Source of the DNA: Clostridiales bacterium UBA1248
GTDB lineage: Bacteria > Bacillota > Clostridia > Oscillospirales > CAG-272
Reading direction: 5' to 3'
Length of the DNA stretch: 14,493 nt
NCBI GenBank assembly: GCA_002308615.1
Contig: DBWC01000049.1
Location: 239-14,731, forward strand
In this document: positions 5,923 to 13,039 of the stretch, piece by piece
Numbering within the stretch: position 1 is the stretch's first letter
How the letters are laid out: every line of letters begins with the position of its first letter
The notes under the pieces: model-generated
Told to the model about the DNA's origin: nothing
Database searches by the model: none
Seen by the model: the letters and a program-made list of their open reading frames with translations, nothing else
Position numbers and translations under genes: made by a program

Positions 5923-5952
5923 CCGGAATTCTATATAAAATCCGGTTGTTTT
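5921..5952 (+). terminator. Terminator of abrB-type/tdk operon
   Basis: AACCGGAATT (5921-5930) pairs with AAATCCGGTT (5938-5947) with one mismatch, followed by GTTTT. The left arm begins within the tdk stop codon. The U-tract is short, so termination may be partial. Confidence 0.6.
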
Positions 5953-5998
5953 ATAAAAACCTATGAATTTCCGCATACGCGAAATTAATTGGCTTTGC

Positions 5999-6089
5999 CA
6001 TGAATTGAATTGCGTTTCCTCTATTGTTCATACGCTGGCGCTGTTCATGCCGTCAGGCAATTCATGCGCCGGATCAGGCGCAATTCATC
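5999..6089. repeat. Structured intergenic segment with repeated CAATTCAT arms
   Basis: CATGAATTG (5999-6007) is the reverse complement of CAATTCATG (6058-6066); GAATTGCG (6007-6014) is the reverse complement of CGCAATTC (6079-6086); GCGCC/GGCGC (6066-6070, 6077-6081) makes a nested stem; CAATTCAT is repeated directly at 6058 and 6081. The arms overlap, so alternative folds are possible. No protein or known RNA family is recognised. Confidence 0.4.
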
Positions 6090-6125
6090 AGGGCTGCCGC
6101 TTAAAACGACAGCCCTTTGTTTTTT
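6090..6125 (+). terminator. Plus-strand terminator before the convergent GH99-like gene
   Basis: AGGGCTG (6090-6096) pairs with CAGCCCT (6110-6116), extended by CG/CG after one mismatch, and is followed on the + strand by TTTGTTTTTT. The T-run reaches the stop codon of the - strand gene at 6124. The - strand side lacks a U-tract, so it mainly blocks rightward readthrough from tdk, and is only a weak end for the GH99-like transcript. Confidence 0.65.
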
Positions 6126-8106
6126 ATTTGTAATTCTGGAATACGTAGCTGAGTCTGCCGAGCGGCGCGCAGTCGCCTTCGGAGTACATCTGCTCCATAG
6201 TCGTTATCTTTGTATCGCTGTCCACCCATTTGAACGCGAATTTTATCTGCGAATAATCGGTTATGCCTAAATCCTCAAGCGCGACTCTGATCATCATCTG
6301 CGTGCCTTTGACTCTGTATTCGATATCCGCGGAATCCTCAAACGCGTATTCCGTGCCGTTCTTCGTCGCTTTTGCAAGCGTAGACGTTTTACTGTCTTTT
6401 ACGGTGTTGTTTATTATATAATCAAATCCGTAGAAGCCGGTTTCCGCGTTCATATCCGTATTGATGAATATCTGCATCCAGGACGTATCCGGCGCGTAAG
6501 CGGTGATATAGTTTTCTTCGCCGTCGCCGTACGTTTCCGGCACGTCTATATAGAAGTACAGGTATTTTGTATCGTGCGTTACCTTTGCGCTGCGCAGGTC
6601 GTTGTTGCCGGAATCATCCTCGGCTTTGCCGTTGCCGAAGCAGCGGCTGCGGCGTTTGTCGCAGTCTCCGGTCGGATCCGTGTAAGTAACGAGTATATCG
6701 TCCCACTGGCTGAAATCGCCGTCCAAATCAATGATCTTTCTCGTATCCTGAACGAGCGTGGGGGCAACGCCTTTATACGCGCGGATATTGTCTATCAGCT
6801 GCATATAGTAGTTGTCAAAATATCCGCCTCTCATAGGCTCTATATCGCGGGAGAATTCCATTGAAGCCGTGTCTACGAATACGACCTGTCCCGCGCGGTT
6901 GAGTTGGTTGGGATCCTGTCTCTGCGCGACCCATTCGTTCCAGCCGGTGACAAGCACGTACGGAACGTCCGATTTTATCGCTCTGTCCCACTGCTCCTGG
7001 AAGTTGTAGCCGTAAAGCGTGGCGCCTTCCGAATTGTCGTTCTTTTTATTGTGGTAGCTTCTGCCGCAGTTCGTTCTGTCGCCGTAGAAAGCGGAATCGG
7101 AGAAGCATATCGTACCGCTGTGCTGTGCGACTGACACGCTTATCGCTTCTTTTTCTCCGTCTGTTGTTTTAAAGATCCTTTGAGGTCTTGTGAAATCCAT
7201 CCACGGCCACGCGTTCTTTTTCTGCTTTTCGTTAGGCCACTGCGGCTCGCGGTACGTGAAGAAGTCCGCGGTAGATTCCGGCAGGGATTTTCTGCATTCG
7301 CTTTCAAACGCTATTATAAGAGGTTTGCCGTCAAGATAGAACCACGAGTCGGGATACGAGCCGTTTTTATAGATCCCGGTATATATCTTGCTGACGGTCG
7401 CCGCGCTTTGCGAGTTCGTATAAAACACTACCTTCGGGGGGTTGAAGCCCTGATCGTGATATTCCTGTATTATCTTCATAACGTTCGCGGCGTTGCTGAT
7501 ATACGGCTGCGCGTTCGTAACGTCGAAATACAGAAAATCGACTTCCGCGAGCGTAAGCATTTCTATATGCTTTCTCATGACCCATTTGTCGGATGAATAA
7601 TAATATCCGTAAAGCGGCTCGCCCCAGAAATGCATGGCGCCGACAGGTCCCCAGCTCTTGTACGACGACTTTTTGGCGTCCGCTCCGCCTTCTTCCATGA
7701 TCTTCGTCATATCAAGCGCGCCGTGGTCTCCGTGCTCGCCCATCCAGAGAAAGTAGAAGATACCTACGTTTCTTCCTTCTTCGACAAACGCGCTGCCGTC
7801 CATACGTACCTGCCGTCCGAGATCGTCAACGGCGTACGTTATGCCGTTTTTCATATTATTGTTGTTTTCGTAAGATACGCCGTCAACTACGATCTTGTCG
7901 CCGTCTACCGTATATGCGGGAGTTCCGGCGTAATTATCGTCGTCAGACGGGTAAACGTAAGGTTTTTCAGTCACCTCGTCCGTTTCGGTCGCCGTCTCCG
8001 TCACCTCATCCGTTTTCGTATCGTTGTCCTTAGGGTTTTCAGCACAGGAGGCAAACGCGGCGGCAATAAACAGAAGCGCAAGCAAAAGCGCCGTTATTTT
8101 TTTCAT
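6124..8106 (-). CDS. GH71/GH99-like surface lipoprotein with C-terminal CBM9-like domain
   Basis: A 660-residue lipoprotein. Signal peptide with lipobox FASC (lipidated Cys21), then a Thr/Glu/Asp linker to about 48. Residues ~90-445 resemble the GH71/GH99-like (WbsX-type) barrel: VGIFYFLWMGEHG near 114-126, EPLYGYYYSSDKWVMRKHIEML, FLYFDVTNAQ (191-200) and the family hallmark VTGWNEWVAQR (386-396) with candidate acidic residues. Residues ~455-660 look like a CBM9/DOMON-type beta sandwich, beginning IDLDGDFSQWDDI. The expected role is binding and cleavage of a mannan- or glucan-like glycan at the surface; the exact substrate is open. AAAGG 8 nt before the ATG at 8106 decides this start over an in-frame ATG 45 nt upstream. 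A paralogue begins at 13547. It lies downstream of the ABC ATPase gene, separated by a hairpin. Confidence 0.85.
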   Translation of the reverse strand: MKKITALLLALLFIAAAFASCAENPKDNDTKTDEVTETATETDEVTEKPYVYPSDDDNYAGTPAYTVDGDKIVVDGVSYENNNNMKNGITYAVDDLGRQVRMDGSAFVEEGRNVGIFYFLWMGEHGDHGALDMTKIMEEGGADAKKSSYKSWGPVGAMHFWGEPLYGYYYSSDKWVMRKHIEMLTLAEVDFLYFDVTNAQPYISNAANVMKIIQEYHDQGFNPPKVVFYTNSQSAATVSKIYTGIYKNGSYPDSWFYLDGKPLIIAFESECRKSLPESTADFFTYREPQWPNEKQKKNAWPWMDFTRPQRIFKTTDGEKEAISVSVAQHSGTICFSDSAFYGDRTNCGRSYHNKKNDNSEGATLYGYNFQEQWDRAIKSDVPYVLVTGWNEWVAQRQDPNQLNRAGQVVFVDTASMEFSRDIEPMRGGYFDNYYMQLIDNIRAYKGVAPTLVQDTRKIIDLDGDFSQWDDILVTYTDPTGDCDKRRSRCFGNGKAEDDSGNNDLRSAKVTHDTKYLYFYIDVPETYGDGEENYITAYAPDTSWMQIFINTDMNAETGFYGFDYIINNTVKDSKTSTLAKATKNGTEYAFEDSADIEYRVKGTQMMIRVALEDLGITDYSQIKFAFKWVDSDTKITTMEQMYSEGDCAPLGRLSYVFQNYK

Positions 8107-8140
8107 ATTATTTACCTTTCGTACAGTCATATTATTCAAA

Positions 8141-8162
8141 CAGCGGAGCAATCGCTCCGCTG
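8141..8162 (-). terminator. Hairpin between ABC ATPase and GH99-like genes
   Basis: CAGCGGAGC (8141-8149) pairs perfectly with GCTCCGCTG (8154-8162) around a 4-nt loop. On the - strand it is followed only by TTTGAATAAT, a poor U-tract. It may act as a leaky terminator or as an RNA 3'-end protector, letting a fraction of transcripts reach the GH99-like gene. No separate strong promoter for that gene was seen. Confidence 0.55.
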
Positions 8163-8189
8163 CTCGTTTTAACTAATTTTACAAATTTA

Positions 8190-9311
8190 TCAGTGGCAGA
8201 CGCATTCTTCCGTGTCTTTGTCGAATATATGTAATCTCGCAATGTCTATCGCTACCTTTACGGTATCGCCGGCTCTCGCGGTGGAACGAGATGAAACTCT
8301 TGCGGTAAGCTTTACGTCTTCCGCGCCGACAGCGGACAGATACAGGAATATCTCGGCACCCATAAGCTCTGTAACCTCGACGTTGGCGTCTATGCAGGTA
8401 TCCGGGAACTGGGAGAGATACATCGGCTCGTCGTGTATGCATTCCGGACGGATACCGGCGATAACGTCTTTGCCTATATATTCACGCAGAGCGGGGTTGG
8501 TCGATTTTTCTTTCGGCAGCTTGAGCTCGTTCTCGCCGAATACGACGTAGAGATCTTCGCCTTTTTCTTTTATCGAGCATTCGATAAAGTTCATGGGAGG
8601 AGTTCCGATAAAGCCCGCGACAAACAGCTTGTTGGGCATATCGTAGAGGTTCTGAGGCGTATCTACCTGCTGGATCTTACCGTCTTTCATAACGACGATA
8701 CGGGAAGCCATCGTCATAGCCTCTACCTGGTCGTGCGTAACGTATACGAACGTCGTACCGAGTCTCTTATGAAGCAGCGTAAGCTCTGTTCTCATCGTTG
8801 CACGGAGTTTAGCGTCAAGGTTTGACAGCGGCTCGTCAAGTAAGAAGACCTTAGGATTACGTACTATCGCGCGTCCCAGCGCGACACGCTGTTTCTGACC
8901 GCCGGACAGAGCCTTCGGACGTCTTTCAAGAAGGTGGTTTATGTCAAGTATGCGGGCAGCCTCTTCAACTCTGCGCTTGATCTCCTCCTTCGGAGTTTTG
9001 CGGAGCTTAAGACCGAACGCCATGTTTTCAAAAACGGTCATATGCGGATAAAGAGCGTAGTTCTGGAACACCATCGCTATATCTCTGTCCTTAGGCGCAA
9101 CGTCGTTAACGAGCTTGTCGCCTATGAAGAGCTCACCTTCAGTGATTTCTTCAAGTCCGGCTATCATACGGAGCGTTGTGGATTTACCGCAGCCGGAAGG
9201 ACCGACGAAAACGATAAATTCCTTATCCTTGATCTCAAGGCAGAAATCCGATACGGCTACGACACCGCCCGGGTATTTCTTATAAATATGTTTTAATGAT
9301 AAACTTGCCAT
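8190..9311 (-). CDS. Carbohydrate ABC transporter ATP-binding protein (MsmX/UgpC/MalK type)
   Basis: A 373-residue ATPase that powers sugar import at the inner face of the membrane. The nucleotide-binding domain is complete: Walker A GPSGCGKST (37-45), Q-loop Q83, signature LSGGQ (135-139), Walker B VFLLDE (155-160) and H-loop H193 in THDQVEAMT. Residues ~235-373 form the MalK-type regulatory OB/TOBE part. The start at 9311 has GGAGG 5 nt upstream; an in-frame ATG 24 nt earlier has no such site. No permease or solute-binding protein gene is adjacent. In many Firmicutes, such lone ATPases (MsmX, MsmK) serve several sugar importers, and I infer the same here. MalK, UgpC and MsmX cannot be told apart from sequence alone. 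Confidence 0.93.
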   Translation of the reverse strand: MASLSLKHIYKKYPGGVVAVSDFCLEIKDKEFIVFVGPSGCGKSTTLRMIAGLEEITEGELFIGDKLVNDVAPKDRDIAMVFQNYALYPHMTVFENMAFGLKLRKTPKEEIKRRVEEAARILDINHLLERRPKALSGGQKQRVALGRAIVRNPKVFLLDEPLSNLDAKLRATMRTELTLLHKRLGTTFVYVTHDQVEAMTMASRIVVMKDGKIQQVDTPQNLYDMPNKLFVAGFIGTPPMNFIECSIKEKGEDLYVVFGENELKLPKEKSTNPALREYIGKDVIAGIRPECIHDEPMYLSQFPDTCIDANVEVTELMGAEIFLYLSAVGAEDVKLTARVSSRSTARAGDTVKVAIDIARLHIFDKDTEECVCH

Positions 9312-9338
9312 AATATCCTCCAAAACATTTATCAACGC

Positions 9339-9372
9339 ATTATATTATAACAGATAAATTTGAATTTTTAAA
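9339..9372 (-). promoter_or_regulatory. Sigma-A promoter of the ABC ATPase gene
   Basis: On the - strand TTTAAA (9367-9372), 17 nt, then TATAAT (9344-9349); a second TATAAT overlaps at 9339-9344. The -10 is perfect and the -35 matches at 4 of 6 positions, suggesting a promoter that could be helped or controlled by an upstream factor. Confidence 0.55.
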
Positions 9373-9404
9373 GATGTTTATTCTCCAAATTTTACTGTTT
9401 GTAT

Positions 9405-9421
9405 TTGTGCAGATTGCACAA
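9405..9421. promoter_or_regulatory. Operator-like interrupted palindrome
   Basis: TTGTGCA (9405-9411), a 3-nt spacer and TGCACAA (9415-9421) make a perfect 7+3+7 palindrome about 33 bp upstream of the ABC ATPase -35. The position suits an activator or a looping repressor site. It does not match the CcpA cre consensus. Confidence 0.35.
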
Positions 9422-9477
9422 TTTGTACTGTGTGAATATATCCATATCGCGAACATACATTCGCTTTGTAAATTTTC

Positions 9478-11631
9478 TTAAAATTTCATCGTCAGACCTA
9501 TGCGCTTCTTCACCGGATCAACCGAAAGCACCTTGACTTTTACGACGTCTCCGACGGAGAGGACCTCAGACGGATGCCTTATGAATTTATTGGAGATCTG
9601 AGACACGTGGACAAGACCGTCCTGGTGGACTCCGATGTCCACGAACGCGCCGAAATCTATAACGTTTCTGACGACGCCGGACAGCTCCATGCCCTCTTTC
9701 AGATCGTTCATATCGAGTATATCGTCGCGCAGGACGGGCGGCGTGAAATCGTCGCGCAGGTCGCGTCCGGGTTTGACGAGCTCTTTTACGATGTCCGCAA
9801 GAGTGGGAGCGCCTATACCGAGCTGCTCGCACAGCTTCTTGCTTCCCTCCTCTTTTACAAGCTCGGGCAGATCCGCTACCTGACCTTTTACGACGTCCTC
9901 GTTAGTCAGGCCGAAATGCTGTAAAAGTGCGTTTGCGGCGGGGTAGGATTCCGGATGAACGCCCGTATTGTCAAGCACGTTGTCGCCGTGCGGCACGCGT
10001 AAGAAGCCCGCGCACTGCTCGTACGCTTTGGCGCCTATCCTCGGCACTTTCAAAAGCTCGTCCCTCGATCTGAATTCGCCGTTTTCCTCGCGGTATTTGA
10101 CGATATTTTTAGCGGAAGCGGCGTTTATGCCGGAGATGTACGACAAAAGCGAATGCGACGCTGTGTTGACGTCTACGCCGACGGAGTTTACGCAGCCTTC
10201 AACGACGCCGGTGAGCGCCTCATCAAGTCTTGCCGGCTTCATATCGTGCTGATACTGACCGACGCCTATAGACTTCGGATCGATCTTTACAAGCTCCGCC
10301 AAAGGATCCTGCAGACGTCTTGCTATCGACACGGCGCTTCTTTGAGTAACGTCAAAATCCGGGAATTCGTCCGCGCCGAGCTTTGACGCCGAGTAAACGC
10401 TCGCGCCCGCTTCGCTGACCATCGTGTATTTGCAGTCCGAATCTATCTCTTTCAACAGTCCGGCGATGAATATTTCGCTCTCCTTTGACGCCGTTCCGTT
10501 GCCTATCGCGACAACGTTTACGCCCCACTTTTTGATAAGGCGTTTGACTGTGACTTTAGCCTCTTCTATCTTATATTCCTGCTTCATCGTCGGATAGATG
10601 ACGGCGGTGTCGAGCACCTTGCCGGTCTTGTCCACGACGGCTAATTTACAGCCCGTTCTGTAGCCGGGGTCGAGTCCCAAAACGGTTTTTCCCTTGAGCG
10701 GCGGGCTTAAAAGCAGATGACGCAGGTTGTCGGAAAACAGCACTATCGCGCCCTCGCTCGCTTTATCGAACAGGTCGGAGCGTATCTCGCGCTCTATCGA
10801 CGGAGCTATAAGTCTGTCGTACGCGTCAAGCACCGCGCCTTCAACGTACGGACGCGCGGGGCTTTTGTATTCCGTTATGAATTTATCGAATAAGTAGTTG
10901 CATATAGCGTCCTTCGGCGCTTCTATGTTTACCTTTAAGAATTCCTCTTTTTCTCCGCGGTTTATGGCAAGTATCCTGTGATCCGGTATTTTGCTTACCT
11001 TTTCCTCGTAGTCGTAATACATCGAATAGACGGAATCCTCTTCCTTGTCCTGTTTTGTTTTTATTATGCCGTATTCAAACGTCGTTGACCTGATCTCTTT
11101 ACGCACCTCCGCGCTGTCTGAGACGTTTTCGGCTATTATATCGCACGCTCCGGCAATCGCTTCTTCCGCGGTATTTACGCCTTTTTCCTCGTCTATATAC
11201 CCGGCGGCGATCTCAGTAAGCGGCTTGTCGTATGTTTTTCTCTGTTCGAAAATAAGATCCGCCAGCGGCTCGAGCCCGCGCTCGCGCGCCACGGAGGCTC
11301 TCGTCTTTTTCTTCTGCTTGTACGGGCGGTAGATATCCTCCACCTCGGTAAGCGTCTGCGCACCGTCAAGCGCGGCTACTATTTCATCCGTCAGCTTGCC
11401 CTGGCCTTCTATCGCGGCTCTGACCTCTTCCTTGCGCGCTTCCAGATTGCGCAGATAATTGAGCCTGTCAAACAGATTGCGCAGAACGGTATCGTCTAAG
11501 CTGCCCGTCGCTTCTTTTCTGTAACGGGCTATAAACGGTATCGTATTGCCGTCGTCTATCAACGCTACGGTGTTTTTTACCTGTTCTTCTCTTAAATTCA
11601 GTTCTTGCGATAATTTTTTGATAATATCCAT
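9478..11631 (-). CDS. tex: Tex family RNA-binding transcription accessory protein
   Basis: A 717-residue protein, the normal Tex length, thought to bind nucleic acids and influence transcription in the cytoplasm. Domain order fits the family: helical N-terminal region (1-~300, including IPFIARYRKEATG near 31-43), YqgF/RNase H-like domain starting at LGLDPGYRTGCKLAVVD (~318-334), helix-hairpin-helix region (~488-545, with SLLSYISGIN and VPRIGAKAYEQCAGFLRV), and a C-terminal S1 domain (~645-715, with FGAFVDIGVHQDGLVHVSQIS). Start: AGG 10 nt upstream of ATG. It has its own strong promoter and is probably monocistronic; no convincing terminator follows it, only a 5-bp hairpin at 9449-9464. Confidence 0.97.
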   Translation of the reverse strand: MDIIKKLSQELNLREEQVKNTVALIDDGNTIPFIARYRKEATGSLDDTVLRNLFDRLNYLRNLEARKEEVRAAIEGQGKLTDEIVAALDGAQTLTEVEDIYRPYKQKKKTRASVARERGLEPLADLIFEQRKTYDKPLTEIAAGYIDEEKGVNTAEEAIAGACDIIAENVSDSAEVRKEIRSTTFEYGIIKTKQDKEEDSVYSMYYDYEEKVSKIPDHRILAINRGEKEEFLKVNIEAPKDAICNYLFDKFITEYKSPARPYVEGAVLDAYDRLIAPSIEREIRSDLFDKASEGAIVLFSDNLRHLLLSPPLKGKTVLGLDPGYRTGCKLAVVDKTGKVLDTAVIYPTMKQEYKIEEAKVTVKRLIKKWGVNVVAIGNGTASKESEIFIAGLLKEIDSDCKYTMVSEAGASVYSASKLGADEFPDFDVTQRSAVSIARRLQDPLAELVKIDPKSIGVGQYQHDMKPARLDEALTGVVEGCVNSVGVDVNTASHSLLSYISGINAASAKNIVKYREENGEFRSRDELLKVPRIGAKAYEQCAGFLRVPHGDNVLDNTGVHPESYPAANALLQHFGLTNEDVVKGQVADLPELVKEEGSKKLCEQLGIGAPTLADIVKELVKPGRDLRDDFTPPVLRDDILDMNDLKEGMELSGVVRNVIDFGAFVDIGVHQDGLVHVSQISNKFIRHPSEVLSVGDVVKVKVLSVDPVKKRIGLTMKF

Positions 11632-11658
11632 ATCAGTCCGACCTTTGCTTTTTTATAT

Positions 11659-11687
11659 ATTATATAATATTTTTATATATATGTCAA
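11659..11687 (-). promoter_or_regulatory. Consensus sigma-A promoter of tex
   Basis: On the - strand TTGACA (11682-11687), exactly 17 nt of A/T-only sequence, then TATAAT (11659-11664): a perfect consensus promoter with optimal spacing. The leader to the tex ATG is about 20 nt. Confidence 0.9.
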
Positions 11688-11719
11688 GTAAAAAGAGATG
11701 ATTTTTGCATCATCTCTTT
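11688..11719 (-). terminator. Terminator of rsuA-family/lipoprotein operon
   Basis: AAAGAGATGAT (11692-11702) pairs with ATCATCTCTTT (11709-11719). The - strand U-run (complement of 11690-11694) partly overlaps the stem base. It ends a few bases before the tex -35 hexamer, so termination and the next promoter are packed together. Confidence 0.8.
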
Positions 11720-11754
11720 GAAATATTTAAAAATACGCTTGTTTTTTTCAAAAA

Positions 11755-12222
11755 TTACAAACCGTAGACCCACATAAAGACCTTGCCGTAGTCTTTTGGC
11801 GTCAGATAAACGGTCACGGAATTGCCTGTCTTGTCCGTAAAAGTGACGACGTAATAACCGAGCTCTTTTAATTCCTCCATCTGCATCGATATATCTTCTT
11901 TGCTGAGCACGACCGTTTTTTCATATCCGAGATCCATTTTTAAAATTACCGACGTTTTTGTTACCGTCAGCGTTTTATTGTCCGGCAGGATCGCGTCGGA
12001 AACGGTATATTCCGGAAGCTCCTTTGGCTCCTTTGCCGTTACTTCTGCGGCACCGGTCGTATCGGGCGCGGTTGTGATTTGTGCGGCTGTGTCGGATAAC
12101 GGAGCCGTTATCTCTGTTGTCGTTTCGTTATTGCCGGCGCACGACGCCAAAACGGCGGCGCAAACTGCGGAAATTGCAGCTGAAAGAATTATCAAAATAA
12201 CTGTTTTAAATATTTTCATCAT
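11755..12222 (-). CDS. Small hypothetical lipoprotein
   Basis: A 155-residue predicted lipoprotein of unknown function. Hydrophobic signal sequence with lipobox LASC (Cys28), then a Thr/Ala-rich linker to about 65, then ~90 residues of globular sequence with alternating beta-type stretches (TLTVTKTSVILKM, YYVVTFTDKTGNSVTVYLT) ending in VFMWVYGL. No catalytic motif is seen. AAAGG lies 5 nt before the first ATG and 8 nt before the second, so either of two adjacent ATGs may be used. It follows the pseudouridine synthase gene by 14 nt and is probably co-transcribed with it; functional linkage is not evident. Confidence 0.8.
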   Translation of the reverse strand: MMKIFKTVILIILSAAISAVCAAVLASCAGNNETTTEITAPLSDTAAQITTAPDTTGAAEVTAKEPKELPEYTVSDAILPDNKTLTVTKTSVILKMDLGYEKTVVLSKEDISMQMEELKELGYYVVTFTDKTGNSVTVYLTPKDYGKVFMWVYGL

Positions 12223-12236
12223 CTTTACCTTTAAAA

Positions 12237-12950
12237 TTAAATTGAACGTTTCGCGTTTATAAAGCTGCCTGTTTCCTCATCCGTCAAAAGCCGGTATTCG
12301 CCCGGTTTCAAGCTGTTATCAAGCGATATACCGCCAAATTCCGTGCGCTTCAGCAGAACAACTTTATTTGAAACCGACGCGAACATCCTGCGTATCTGAT
12401 GATACTTGCCCTCGGACAGTATCACTATGCCATCTCTGTCCGTTTTCATCTCTATTTTACACGGCTTCGTTACGTATCCGTCGGCAAGGACGGCGCCTTT
12501 TTCAAGCGAGGCTCTGTCTTCCTCAGACAAAGGATCCGCGAGTGTGAATTCGTATTTCTTTTCAACGTGACGCTTAGGCGACAGGGCGTTATGCGCGGAC
12601 TTTCCGTCGTTTGTAATAAGTATCAGCCCTGTCGTGTTTTTATCAAGTCTGCCGACCGTGAACAGATCCGGACGGCGGTATCTTTCATCAAGCAGATCGA
12701 ACACCAAAAGCTCCCCCGGCTCGTCGTTTGAGCAGACGTAACCTAAAGGCTTGTTCATCATGATATAAACGTATTCGCTGTACGAAATTATATCGCCTTT
12801 ATAAGCGATAACGTTTTTATCGGGGTCGATATTACAAGACGGGTCGCGTACCGTTTCCCCGTCGCACGTTACGTTTCCGGCTCTGCACTCCTTTGCGCAC
12901 TGACTGCGCGAGAGTATGCCGGTATTTGAAAAAAACTTATCCAATCTCAT
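12237..12950 (-). CDS. 16S rRNA pseudouridine synthase, RsuA/RluB/E/F family
   Basis: A 237-residue rRNA-modifying enzyme. Residues 1-45 are an S4 RNA-binding domain (MRLDKFFSNTGILSRSQ). The catalytic domain holds GRLDKNTTGL (100-109) with the catalytic Asp103, the YIMMNKPLG strand at 62-70 and the EGKYHQIRRMF motif near the end. Domain order and length fit RsuA-type enzymes, which convert uridine to pseudouridine in 16S rRNA; the exact site is inferred, not shown. No Shine-Dalgarno precedes the ATG and the predicted transcription start coincides with it, so the mRNA appears leaderless. The start is the family's normal N-terminus, so an upstream start is unlikely. Confidence 0.93.
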   Translation of the reverse strand: MRLDKFFSNTGILSRSQCAKECRAGNVTCDGETVRDPSCNIDPDKNVIAYKGDIISYSEYVYIMMNKPLGYVCSNDEPGELLVFDLLDERYRRPDLFTVGRLDKNTTGLILITNDGKSAHNALSPKRHVEKKYEFTLADPLSEEDRASLEKGAVLADGYVTKPCKIEMKTDRDGIVILSEGKYHQIRRMFASVSNKVVLLKRTEFGGISLDNSLKPGEYRLLTDEETGSFINAKRSI

Positions 12951-12956
12951 GTTTAT

Positions 12957-12985
12957 ATTTTATCACATAAACCCGCCGTTGTCAA
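12957..12985 (-). promoter_or_regulatory. Sigma-A promoter of the rsuA-family gene
   Basis: On the - strand TTGACA (12980-12985), exactly 17 nt, then TAAAAT (12957-12962). Only 6 nt separate the -10 from the ATG at 12950, placing the expected transcript start on or next to the start codon. The -35 lies at the edge of an inverted repeat, CGCCGTT (12974-12980) and AACGGCG (12995-13001). Confidence 0.75.
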
Positions 12986-12989
12986 TAGC

Positions 12990-13019
12990 GAATAAACGGC
13001 GTTATACGGATCAATAATA
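12990..13019 (+). promoter_or_regulatory. Possible sigma-G-type promoter of spoVAC
   Basis: GAATA (12990-12994), 18 nt, then AATAATA (13013-13019). This approximates the forespore sigma-G pattern (GHATR, then CATNHTA), with one mismatch in the -10. It starts 4 bp past the end of the divergent -35 at 12985 and lies about 20 nt before the spoVAC ATG. The match is suggestive only. Confidence 0.35.
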
Positions 13020-13039
13020 TAAAAAAAAGAGGTAATGAA

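Noticed and set aside
7630..8172. 180-codon + strand open frame opposite the GH99-like gene
   Set aside because: It is the antisense of a well-supported coding region and encodes an Arg/Val-rich, family-free product; a codon-bias artefact.
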